From Rhizobiaceae bacterium (GTDB lineage Bacteria; Pseudomonadota; Alphaproteobacteria; Rhizobiales; Rhizobiaceae), in contig JANQMU010000118.1 in assembly GCA_028279875.1 (NCBI GenBank), positions 1 to 64,000 on the forward strand: a DNA stretch of 64,000 nt, in the 5' to 3' direction. Below, in pieces: positions 16,459-24,161 of the stretch. Every line of letters begins with the position of its first letter. Within the stretch, counting starts at the first letter, position 1. Below the pieces are notes generated by a model. It was not told where the DNA came from. It did not search any database and was given only the letters and a program-made list of their open reading frames with translations. A program made the position numbers and the translations under genes.

Positions 16459-17916
16459 TTACGTCCGCCAGAATCGTGGCAACAGCAGCACCATGATGGT
16501 GAAGAGCTCCAGCCGGCCGAGCAGCATGCCGGCGGCCAGCACCCATTTGGCCGGGTCGGGCAGCGGCGCGTAATTGCCGGCCGGACCGATGACCGTTCCG
16601 AGCCCCGGCCCGACATTGGAGATCGCCGATCCGGCGCCCGACAGCGCCGTGGTCGTGTCGAGGCCGATGACGATAAGCGCCATGGCGATGACGCCGAAAC
16701 TGACGACATAGAGGAACATGAAGCTCATCACCGAGGCGATCACCCGGTAATCGATCGGGCGGCCGTTGAATTTCGGCCGGAAAATGCCGTTCGGATACAT
16801 CACCTGGCTGATATGCTGGCGGATGGCCTCGAACAGCACCTGGAAGCGGAAGATCTTGATCCCGCAGGAGGTCGAGCCGGCGCAGCCGCCGATGAACATG
16901 ATCACGAAGAAGAACGAGATGGCGTGCGGCCCCCACAGGCCGTAATCGGTGGTTGCATAGCCGGTGCCGGTGGTAATCGACACCACATTGAAGGCGGCAA
17001 AACGCAGGCCGTCGAGACCTACATGATGTTCGCCGTAATGGGCCATCAGCCAGGCAATCAGCGTTGCCGTGAGCAGCAGGCCAAGGAAAACCCGCACCTG
17101 TGAATCGAAAAAGATGGGTCGCACCCGGCCCTGCAGCATCTGCACATAGAGGATGAACGGGATCGATCCGAGGACCATGAAGACGGTGGTGATCCAGTCA
17201 ATCGCCGCGCTGTCGAAATAGCCGATCGACTCGTCCTTGGTGGAAAATCCGCCCGTCGCCACCGTCGTCATGGCGTGCACCACCGCATCGTCGATCGCCA
17301 TGCCGGCGGCCAGAAACAGGATGCAGCACAGGCCGGTAAAGCCGATGAAGACCAGCGTGATGGACATCGAAATCTGCGTTGCCCGCGGCAGAATTTTCTC
17401 GGCCGTGTCGAAGGCTTCGGCCTTGAACAGCTGCATGCCGCCGATCTGCAGCATCGGCAGGACGGCGATCGCCATGACGATAATGCCCAGCCCGCCGAGC
17501 CATTGCAGCAGCCCGCGCCAGAACAGGATGCCGGGCGGTGCTTGGTCGAGATCGGTGATGACCGTGGCGCCGGTCGTCGTCAATCCGGACATCGATTCAA
17601 AGAAGGCGTCCGTATAGCTCGGCACCACGCCCGACCAGATGAACGGCAGGGCGCCGAACGCCACCAGCGCGATCCATGAGACCACCGTCATCAATAGCGC
17701 CTGGCGGGTCGACAGCCCCTTCGGCACGCCGCGGGTGGCGGCGAACAGCGACAGGCCGACAAGCATGGTCAGCATGGAGGCGGCGGCAAAGACGATCCAG
17801 TCCCGGTTGCCGGCTGCCAGATCGACGATCGCCGGCAGCAGCATGGCGGCACCGAGCATCGTGATCAGGATGCCCGCGACCAGAAAGACCGGGCGAAAAT
17901 CCAGCGCACGTTTCAA
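16459..17916 (-). CDS. trkH: Potassium uptake protein TrkH
   Basis: A 485-aa inner-membrane K+ transporter of the TrkH/KtrB family. The four pore-loop repeats are visible: MSGLTTTGATVI, MTTVATGGFSTKDES, VSITTGTGYATTDY and GGCAGSTSCGIKIFR. Each contributes a filter glycine. It needs a TrkA-type regulator, which is not in this window. The ATG at 17916 overlaps the apaG stop by 4 nt (ATGA), so it is translated downstream of apaG. It converges with the RND pump gene. Confidence 0.96.
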   Translation of the reverse strand: MKRALDFRPVFLVAGILITMLGAAMLLPAIVDLAAGNRDWIVFAAASMLTMLVGLSLFAATRGVPKGLSTRQALLMTVVSWIALVAFGALPFIWSGVVPSYTDAFFESMSGLTTTGATVITDLDQAPPGILFWRGLLQWLGGLGIIVMAIAVLPMLQIGGMQLFKAEAFDTAEKILPRATQISMSITLVFIGFTGLCCILFLAAGMAIDDAVVHAMTTVATGGFSTKDESIGYFDSAAIDWITTVFMVLGSIPFILYVQMLQGRVRPIFFDSQVRVFLGLLLTATLIAWLMAHYGEHHVGLDGLRFAAFNVVSITTGTGYATTDYGLWGPHAISFFFVIMFIGGCAGSTSCGIKIFRFQVLFEAIRQHISQVMYPNGIFRPKFNGRPIDYRVIASVMSFMFLYVVSFGVIAMALIVIGLDTTTALSGAGSAISNVGPGLGTVIGPAGNYAPLPDPAKWVLAAGMLLGRLELFTIMVLLLPRFWRT

Positions 17917-18305
17917 TTAAGCGTTCTCGCCATCCCGGGCACATCCAGCGAGAATGCCGGAATGTCGACCATGAACGAGCCGCCATCCTGGCGCTCCATC
18001 CGGTATTTGCCGACCATCACGCCGGAGGGCGTGTCGAGCGGGCAGCCGGAGGAATATTCGAAGCTCTCGCCGGGATCGAGGATCGGCTGTTCGCCGACCA
18101 CCCCCTCGCCGGACACTTCGTCGACCTGGCCGGCCGCGTCGGTGATGTGCCAGTAGCGGTCGCGCAACTGCACCGTTTCATCCGATTCATTGACGATGAC
18201 GATCCGGTAACCCCAGACATAGCGGCTGTCTTCCGGTTCCGACTGCTCCTCGAGATAGAAGGGTTCCACTGTGACCTCGATATCATGTGTCCGGGCTCGG
18301 TACAT
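17913..18305 (-). CDS. apaG: ApaG (Co2+/Mg2+ efflux-associated) protein
   Basis: A 130-aa single-domain immunoglobulin-like protein of the ApaG family: VEPFYLEEQSEPEDSRYVWG, YRIVIVNESDETVQLRDRYW and the conserved GEGVVGEQPILDPGESFEYS. The cellular role is poorly defined; genetic links exist to cobalt/magnesium and to nucleotide polyphosphates. It overlaps trkH by 4 nt. Start at 18305 (MYRARTHDIEVTVEP) agrees with the family. Confidence 0.96.
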   Translation of the reverse strand: MYRARTHDIEVTVEPFYLEEQSEPEDSRYVWGYRIVIVNESDETVQLRDRYWHITDAAGQVDEVSGEGVVGEQPILDPGESFEYSSGCPLDTPSGVMVGKYRMERQDGGSFMVDIPAFSLDVPGMARTLN

Positions 18306-18520
18306 GATCGCTGTATTCCCTGTCGCCGCGAATTCCTCACCCGCCTGTATAAATCATCCGCAAAAAAAGGGGAATCCGGTTTTCGCCGCTTGCCAATGGG
18401 GCCGGACCGGTTCAAGCGAAACTGACACGATTGTGACAAATCATGGCTTTCGAACCGCAAGGAAAGCTGTAAGAGAGCATCAGAGCAATGTGGGGTGGGA
18501 TTGCTCAAAGAGGATAAGCG

Positions 18521-19132
18521 ATGCTGGACGGCGCTGTTCGTAAACTGATCGACCCGATGCTCGACGCCGCCGGACGGCGGATCGCGGCCGTCGGAATATC
18601 TGCCAATGCGATCACCATCAGCGGTTGTGTGATCGGCCTCATTGCGGCCTTCGCGATCTGGCAGCAGGCCTATCTGACCGGACTGGCCCTGCTGTTGCTG
18701 AGCCGGCTCTGCGACGGTCTGGACGGCTCGGTGGCGCGGGCGACCGAGATCACCGATTTTGGCGGATATCTGGACATTGTCCTCGATTTCGTCTTCTACG
18801 GCGCGATTCCGCTGGGTTTCATCCTTGCCGACCCGGTCAACAACGGCGTCGCCGGCGGTGTGCTGATCTTTTCGTTCTACATCACCGGCTCGACCTTCCT
18901 TGCCTATGCGATCATGGCCGAACGGCACAATATGGAAAGCACCGTGCGGGGCGTGAAATCCCTCTATTTCACGACCGGCCTGGCCGAGGGCACCGAGACG
19001 ATCATCGTGCTGTCGGCCTTTTGCCTGTTTCCCGATCATTTTTCCGTCATCGCCTATGTTTTCGCCGCGATTTGCTTCTACACGGCCCTGTCGCGCATCA
19101 TTCTGGCCGGCCGTGTCTTTGAGCGGCGCTGA
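18521..19132 (+). CDS. CDP-alcohol phosphatidyltransferase family protein
   Basis: A 203-aa integral membrane protein with the CDP-alcohol phosphotransferase motif DGLDGSVARATEITDFGG followed by YLDIVLDF, in which the Asp residues bind metal and substrate. Around six hydrophobic segments are predicted. The subfamily is not PgsA or PssA by eye, and the acceptor alcohol is unknown. ATG at 18521 with GAGGAT upstream. It is divergent from apaG, and the hemolysin-III gene follows after 39 nt in the same direction. Confidence 0.9.
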   Translation: MLDGAVRKLIDPMLDAAGRRIAAVGISANAITISGCVIGLIAAFAIWQQAYLTGLALLLLSRLCDGLDGSVARATEITDFGGYLDIVLDFVFYGAIPLGFILADPVNNGVAGGVLIFSFYITGSTFLAYAIMAERHNMESTVRGVKSLYFTTGLAEGTETIIVLSAFCLFPDHFSVIAYVFAAICFYTALSRIILAGRVFERR

Positions 19133-19171
19133 ACGGATCCGGCCGCCGAACCGTGCAGGATCGAAGGCGTC

Positions 19172-19822
19172 ATGACCCATGGAGACTTTCCGCAATACAG
19201 CCTGCCGGAGCGGCTGGCTGACGCCATCATCCATGTCCTGGGCATCGGCGCCAGCCTCGCCGGTGCCGTCGTGCTCTATGTCATGATGGCGGGGTCCCTG
19301 CCGGCGCCTTCGGCGGCGAGCCTGTGGGTCTATGCCATCGGCCTGGTGGCGGTTTTCGGCTTTTCGGCGGCCTATAACCTGACCGGTGTCTCGCCGGTCA
19401 AGGCCGTCCTGAAGCGGCTCGACCAGGCGACGATCTTCTTCAAGATCGCCTCGACCTACACGCCCTTCATGGTCGTCAAACTGGCCGGCTGGCCGGCCAC
19501 CGGATTCCTGGCGCTTGTCTGGTCGGTGGCGACCTTCGGCATGACCACCAAGCTGTTTTTCCCGAACCGCCTGGTCAGGACCTCCTATGTGCTTTACCTG
19601 GCCCTCGGCTGGTGCGGCGTGTTCATGCTCTTGCCGCTGTTTAATGCTCTTTCGGAAACCACCCTGTGGCTGCTGCTGGCCGGCGGCCTGGCCTATACGG
19701 TCGGCGTTGTTTTCCATCTGAGCCGCAGATTGCCCTTTCAAAACGCCATCTGGCACGCTTTCGTGCTGGCCGGCGCCGGCTGCCACTATGCCGCCGTGAT
19801 CGACGCGGTCGGGATCGGCTGA
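19172..19822 (+). CDS. Hemolysin III family (PAQR) membrane protein
   Basis: A 216-aa, seven-TM protein of the HlyIII/YqfA group. Conserved features are ERLADAIIHVLGIGASLAG at the N-terminus, the AAYNLTGVSPVKAVLKRLDQ loop, and AFVLAGAGCHYAAVI at the C-terminus; His residues in these regions are proposed metal ligands. The biochemical role is not established and haemolysis is not implied. It probably shares a transcript with the phosphatidyltransferase. Confidence 0.92.
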   Translation: MTHGDFPQYSLPERLADAIIHVLGIGASLAGAVVLYVMMAGSLPAPSAASLWVYAIGLVAVFGFSAAYNLTGVSPVKAVLKRLDQATIFFKIASTYTPFMVVKLAGWPATGFLALVWSVATFGMTTKLFFPNRLVRTSYVLYLALGWCGVFMLLPLFNALSETTLWLLLAGGLAYTVGVVFHLSRRLPFQNAIWHAFVLAGAGCHYAAVIDAVGIG

Positions 19823-20210
19823 CGACGAGAGGTCCGACCCATGTGGATCGGGACAGCATCCGGGCAAAACACCCCGAGCGTTGACAGGTTGGCTTTGCGT
19901 GGATGACAGATTGGAGCCCGAAGTGAAGAGTACCGCGTTTCGGACCAACGCCTAGTCACCGATCTACGCCCAAAAACATGACCAGATAAAACGATTTTTA
20001 CTGAGGTTTTGGCAGGGGGTGTCCGAGCTGCGGAAAAGTCAATTTACGGGTTCGCAATCGCGATCGCGAACGGTCCTTGCCAGAGGTAACGTGGTATCTG
20101 AAAACGCAATCGCCTAACGTGTTCGCGGAGAACTGTAGGGACGAAATATGTTCCAACTGCACAATGGCTCGCCCGGCGAATACCCAAACGATTGAACCTC
20201 AAGGGAGCCC
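19823..20210. other. Intergenic region with 22-bp palindrome at 20050-20071
   Basis: A 388-bp gene-free stretch where base composition drops relative to the left flank, marking the left edge of a less GC-rich block. It contains GTTCGC-N10-GCGAAC at 20050-20071, whose centre is itself nearly symmetric, about 140 bp before the AraC-type gene: a candidate operator. Nothing else was recognised. Confidence 0.45.
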
Positions 20211-21284
20211 GTGGTGACCGTGATTCCGATTGCCTGGCTCATTTCCATCTTTGCACTTCTCATCGCCGCTTTGATAGTGGGCCGGCCACACCTGCCCGTC
20301 TTCGCACGCTTCTGTTTTGGCGTCAGCCTCCTGAGCATGGCTGTCGTTCCCGCCTTCGTGGGATTGCGGCTGGAATATGGGCTTTCGGCCCTGGTGATCT
20401 TCCAGCCCCATGTCGCGGTCGTCTTCGCACCTGCACTTTGGCTGGGGTTCCAATCGCTTACCGAAAGCGGTGGCGTTCCTAGTCCCAAAGCGATCATATC
20501 GACGGTTGGTATTGTCGCTTTGGCTCAGCTGGCATTATTTGCACCGACATCGTGGTCCGTCGATCTGGTCGTATCAGCAATCAACGTCATCTTCGCCTTG
20601 CTTTTGTCGTCGATGTTGCGCCTGGGGGCGGACGCCTTTGTTCAGGTTTCACCGGACGGGTTTCGAGCGGTCCGCACCGCCATGATCGGAGCCACGGTTT
20701 TCGTCTTCCTGCTCATTGCCGCTGATGCGACGATCATCGGGGCGACCCTGTCTGCAGGCAATGCAGGCATGCTGCGGACCCTTACCGGCGCGTCTGGCAT
20801 ACTCGTCGCGCTTGTCCTCGTCGGCCTGATGGTCGGCGTGCCTTTCGCGCTCGGCCCACTCTTGAAAGCGCCAACGGAGCGGTCAACCGACGCACGTCCC
20901 CTCGACGAAGACCGGGAGCTTCTCGAACGGATCGACAAACTAATGGCAGACAGCCAGCTCTTTACTGATCCCAATCTGACACTGGCGCGTCTTGGCCGCC
21001 GTCTGGGATGCCCCGCGCGCCAGGTGTCGATAGCGATCAACCGTGTCAAGGGTCAGAACATCTCCCGCTATATCAGCGGGTTTCGGGTACGCCGGGCCGC
21101 CGAACTGCTGACCACGACCGATCTGCCCGTTACCGACATCATGCTTGAAGCGGGCTTTCAGAGTAAATCAACCTTCAACACCGAGTTCCGCCGGGTCTGC
21201 GGAAAGACCCCGACAGAATACCGCGGCCAATCATCCGACCGCGCAACGGTTCGCAAACACGATCCGGGGCGTTCGGGAACCTGA
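20211..21284 (+). CDS. Membrane-anchored AraC-family transcriptional regulator
   Basis: A 357-aa protein with about seven hydrophobic segments in residues 1-220 (for example IPIAWLISIFALLIAALIVG) and a C-terminal AraC/XylS double helix-turn-helix (LARLGRRLGCPARQVSIAIN, VTDIMLEAGFQSKSTFNTEF, GKTPTEYR). The membrane half probably senses an envelope signal. GTG starts at 20211 or 20214; AGGGAG fits the second better. The small secreted protein gene follows after 85 nt, a likely partner or target. Codon use is less GC-biased than in neighbouring housekeeping genes. Confidence 0.88.
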   Translation: MVTVIPIAWLISIFALLIAALIVGRPHLPVFARFCFGVSLLSMAVVPAFVGLRLEYGLSALVIFQPHVAVVFAPALWLGFQSLTESGGVPSPKAIISTVGIVALAQLALFAPTSWSVDLVVSAINVIFALLLSSMLRLGADAFVQVSPDGFRAVRTAMIGATVFVFLLIAADATIIGATLSAGNAGMLRTLTGASGILVALVLVGLMVGVPFALGPLLKAPTERSTDARPLDEDRELLERIDKLMADSQLFTDPNLTLARLGRRLGCPARQVSIAINRVKGQNISRYISGFRVRRAAELLTTTDLPVTDIMLEAGFQSKSTFNTEFRRVCGKTPTEYRGQSSDRATVRKHDPGRSGT

Positions 21285-21369
21285 TATCGGGCGCGCCGCG
21301 CGCCCGCCTGTCCCAACTTGCAGCCATTCCCCTGTTCCATCACTGGTCGAATGCAAGAAAGGACATTCC

Positions 21370-21906
21370 ATGCAAATCGAAACCTGCAGACGCAACCTGA
21401 CCTTTTTGGCGCTGGTCGCCTGTTTCACGAACAACGCCTACGCAGCACCTGCTGCTGCTCAAACAAGCCCGACGCCCGCACTTCAAGCCAACACAGCGAT
21501 TGTCGAGATAGAGACGCCACGCGAGGGCAATCTCCTTCACTTGCGTGGTCTCGCGGGGCGGGGTACGGCCACTGTCCGGATGGATGGCGCTTGCAGCGTA
21601 ATGCCGGTTCGTTTCGTTGCGGGAGATTTTTCCGGTCGGAGGACAGATGTAGGACGCGCCGAGCCTATACGGATGGTTATCCGCGCGACACACGTCATTG
21701 AGCGCCTCATGCAGGGTCACGACCTCGTCAGCGACACGCTTCGGGTCAGCGACGATCCGAACGCCCCGGAGGCTGAAATTCTCCTTGTTCGCGGACTGTC
21801 CGCCGCGACAGGATTTGTCATCAATCCGGGGCGTAATGTCGTGGCGGACCTTTTTCGCCCGCGCATCAGTCCAATCCCTTGTGATGACCTCATAACGATG
21901 GAATAA
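21370..21906 (+). CDS. Small secreted protein, unknown function
   Basis: A 178-aa protein with a signal peptide (FLALVACFTNNAYA, cleavage likely at AYA-AP). The mature part is mostly beta by eye, with two cysteines (GACSVMP and IPCDDL) that could pair. No family recognised. The ATG at 21370 is fixed by AAAGGA upstream; a longer reading overlaps the AraC gene and is not credible. Its position directly behind a membrane AraC regulator suggests they work together. Confidence 0.75.
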   Translation: MQIETCRRNLTFLALVACFTNNAYAAPAAAQTSPTPALQANTAIVEIETPREGNLLHLRGLAGRGTATVRMDGACSVMPVRFVAGDFSGRRTDVGRAEPIRMVIRATHVIERLMQGHDLVSDTLRVSDDPNAPEAEILLVRGLSAATGFVINPGRNVVADLFRPRISPIPCDDLITME

Positions 21907-22067
21907 AGCGGCGGGCCAAGCCAAACGAACGGCGTTTCTCGACCACCCCTCCGGTCTCAGGCGTCTTATTCCTCCGTGGACAATCGGAGTGCTGCCTATC
22001 TCTCGGGCCTTGTCAGCTTCTATCTCGTGAGCCGGCTCATCGTTGCATCAGACGCGAGCAAGCAGCG

Positions 22068-22135
22068 GTTTGCCGACCATAATCGCTGAGGTAGACACGC
22101 GCCGAGGACAATCCACAAGCCGATTATCGACGCGG
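22068..22135. repeat. 68-bp direct repeat, left copy
   Basis: This segment recurs at 23530-23597 in the same orientation with about eight mismatches (near 88% identity). The shared core includes GAGGTAGACACGC and CCACAAGCCGATTAT. The two copies bracket the adenylate cyclase gene exactly. Differences are not biased to third positions, so the repeat is probably noncoding. Confidence 0.7.
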
Positions 22136-22161
22136 TCCGGTCAGCGGTTATAGTGCCGTCC

Positions 22162-23388
22162 ATGACTGAAACGATCGCTCGCATACTCAGCTATGGTGTA
22201 GGATCAACCGAAGGTGCTGAACGGCGGCGGATTGTCGCGATCAATCTGGTCATCGGCATGAACATGTTGACCGGCGTTTCCTATGTCATTTTCTGTTTAA
22301 TCTACGATGCTCAAGGCCTGTATGCCCAAATTGCCACTTATCTGGTCGGCATTCCCATAATAAGCTTGAGCTACCTGATCCTGCGCCGAAGTCCTTACCT
22401 TGCAACGTTGTGGTGGATTACGACCGTTGGCATCGTCCTTTTCATTCTGGCCTTTCTGACGGGACGTGACTCCGGTTTTCAATGGTATTTTCTCGGAGCG
22501 CCCGGCCTGCTGCTGACGATGCTCGGTTCGAACAGGTGGAAAACGGCCGCGAGTGTATCAGCCGTGCTGGTCGCTGCCATCCTTTATGTCGAATTCGCAT
22601 TTGTGCAGCCAGCATCGTTCATGCGTGTGGATGGCACGCTGCAGGTGATCTTTCTGACCTTGTCGATAACCGGAACGATGGCATTCGCCTTCATTCCGAT
22701 CTTCGACGCTTTGACAAGGACGCGACGTGCGGAGCAGGCACTTGCTGAAGAACACGCGCGTTCCGAGACTTTGCTCTACAACCTTCTGCCGGAAGAAATC
22801 GCTGCAAGGCTGAAGGTTGAACCCACCAAGGTCATTGCAGACAGCTTCCCTCAGGTGGCAATCCTGTTTGCCGATATCGTCAACTTCACCCCACGCTCTG
22901 CCAAAATGAAACCTGAGAACGTGGTCGATTTCCTGAATCGGATTTTCAGCGCTTTTGACGAACTGGCCGAGAAGCACGGGCTTGAGAAGATCAAGACAAT
23001 CGGCGATGCCTACATGTTGGCGGCGGGAATGCCAAACCCGTGCCGGAATCCTGTCCATCGTGCGGCCGCGATGGCGCTGGACATGCTGAAAGCTACCCGG
23101 TCTCTTTCAAGGGAACTGGGCGACGATGTTCAGGTGCGGATCGGGCTGCATTCCGGGCCGGCAGTGGCTGGCGTGATTGGAACCAGCAAGCTGTTCTACG
23201 ATGTCTGGGGCGAGACGGTTAATACGGCCAGCCGGATGGAGAGCCACGGCCAATCGAGCCGTATCCAGGTAACAGGTGCAGCCAAGCGGGAATTGGAGGA
23301 TGATTATCACTTCGAACCCCGTGGTACGATTGAGGTGAAGGGAATCGGGCCGATTGAGACCTGGTGGCTTGAAGCGCGAAGCATGTAA
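22162..23388 (+). CDS. Membrane-bound class III adenylate cyclase
   Basis: A 408-aa protein. Residues about 25-195 contain around six TM segments (a MASE-like sensor). A short helical linker with the conserved YNLLPEEIAARLK follows, and the cyclase domain occupies about 215-400. Catalytic features are intact: metal Asp in LFADIVNFT, Lys and metal Asp in KIKTIGDAYM, and the transition-state Asn/Arg in VWGETVNTASRM. Production of cAMP in response to a membrane signal is inferred. ATG at 22162 is chosen over a GTG at 22153; neither has a strong ribosome site. The gene is flanked by 68-bp direct repeats. Confidence 0.92.
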   Translation: MTETIARILSYGVGSTEGAERRRIVAINLVIGMNMLTGVSYVIFCLIYDAQGLYAQIATYLVGIPIISLSYLILRRSPYLATLWWITTVGIVLFILAFLTGRDSGFQWYFLGAPGLLLTMLGSNRWKTAASVSAVLVAAILYVEFAFVQPASFMRVDGTLQVIFLTLSITGTMAFAFIPIFDALTRTRRAEQALAEEHARSETLLYNLLPEEIAARLKVEPTKVIADSFPQVAILFADIVNFTPRSAKMKPENVVDFLNRIFSAFDELAEKHGLEKIKTIGDAYMLAAGMPNPCRNPVHRAAAMALDMLKATRSLSRELGDDVQVRIGLHSGPAVAGVIGTSKLFYDVWGETVNTASRMESHGQSSRIQVTGAAKRELEDDYHFEPRGTIEVKGIGPIETWWLEARSM

Positions 23389-23529
23389 GCATCGGCTTGG
23401 ATTTCGTCACGCACGGCGTCCTTCGGCATATCCAGGCCCCGAACCGGGTATCTTGCTTGATGTTGGCGCTGTGACGGAGACTTTGGGCTCATTCCATACC
23501 GTGGAGTAATTTTGTCGCAGGTTTCGGGT

Positions 23530-23597
23530 GTTTGCCGAACACAATCAATGAGGTAGACACGCAGCGAGGACAACCCACAAGCCGATTATTGACGCGG
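23530..23597. repeat. 68-bp direct repeat, right copy
   Basis: Second copy of the repeat at 22068-22135, ending immediately before the ribosome site of the VOC gene. Because the left copy sits in the equivalent place before the cyclase gene, both could carry the same promoter or operator. Alternatively, an insertion or tandem duplication of a cassette may have created the pair. Confidence 0.7.
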
Positions 23598-23606
23598 AGA
23601 ATGATG

Positions 23607-24035
23607 ATGGAAACCCAGCAACTGCACCGTGGCCGGCTCATCGACCACCTCCAGCTCGTGGTCCGCGACCTCGATGCCAGCAGGGACTTCTATACGGCCG
23701 TTCTGGGCGTGCTCGACATTCCCATCGTCGACACGAATGACGGCTATTTCTGGGCTGACGAACTTGTCGTGTCCTCGGCAGATAGCCCTGCGGCGCTGGG
23801 TGTGCTGACGGGGCGCCATCACTTTGCCTTCCAGGCCAGGGACTGCGCGACGGTGGACGCCTTCTACCGCGCGGCGCTGGACCATGGCGGACGCGACAAT
23901 GGCGCGCCCGGCGAGCGGGCCTATCACCCCGGCTACTACGCGGCTTTCGTGCTCGACCCCGATGGCAACAACATCGAGGCGGTGTACCATGGCGAGGCAC
24001 GACGCAGCGCGCCGTCAGTGGCGATCGAATTCTAG
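23607..24035 (+). CDS. VOC (glyoxalase/bleomycin-resistance) family protein
   Basis: A 142-aa vicinal oxygen chelate protein with two beta-alpha-beta-beta-beta modules: IDHLQLVVRDLDASRDFYTA at the N-terminus, HHFAFQARDCATVDAFYRAA in the middle and the C-terminal DPDGNNIEAVYHGE. His and Glu at the usual metal positions are present. The substrate cannot be assigned. Three ATGs occur (23601, 23604, 23607); GCGGAG spacing favours 23607. Confidence 0.9.
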   Translation: METQQLHRGRLIDHLQLVVRDLDASRDFYTAVLGVLDIPIVDTNDGYFWADELVVSSADSPAALGVLTGRHHFAFQARDCATVDAFYRAALDHGGRDNGAPGERAYHPGYYAAFVLDPDGNNIEAVYHGEARRSAPSVAIEF

Positions 24036-24161
24036 GCTGTGGGGAAGGATGCGGGGGCCGCGATTGCTCGCGGCCCGCTTTCGTGATGCGGCACGAGAGG
24101 GCGTCGAACCACGCCAATGACACGGCTCGAGGCGTCTCCTGTACGACCGCCAATCAGTGAA

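Noticed and set aside
18326..18341. GAATTCCTCA near 18331 as a fourth winged-helix operator
   Set aside because: It lacks the GAAnTTC half 11 bp upstream and the GGT end, and does not stand before a gene at the right distance.
18017..19948. Minus-strand frame of 643 codons across apaG, the phosphatidyltransferase and hemolysin-III genes
   Set aside because: It runs through three well-supported genes and encodes low-complexity Gln/Arg/Gly-rich sequence.
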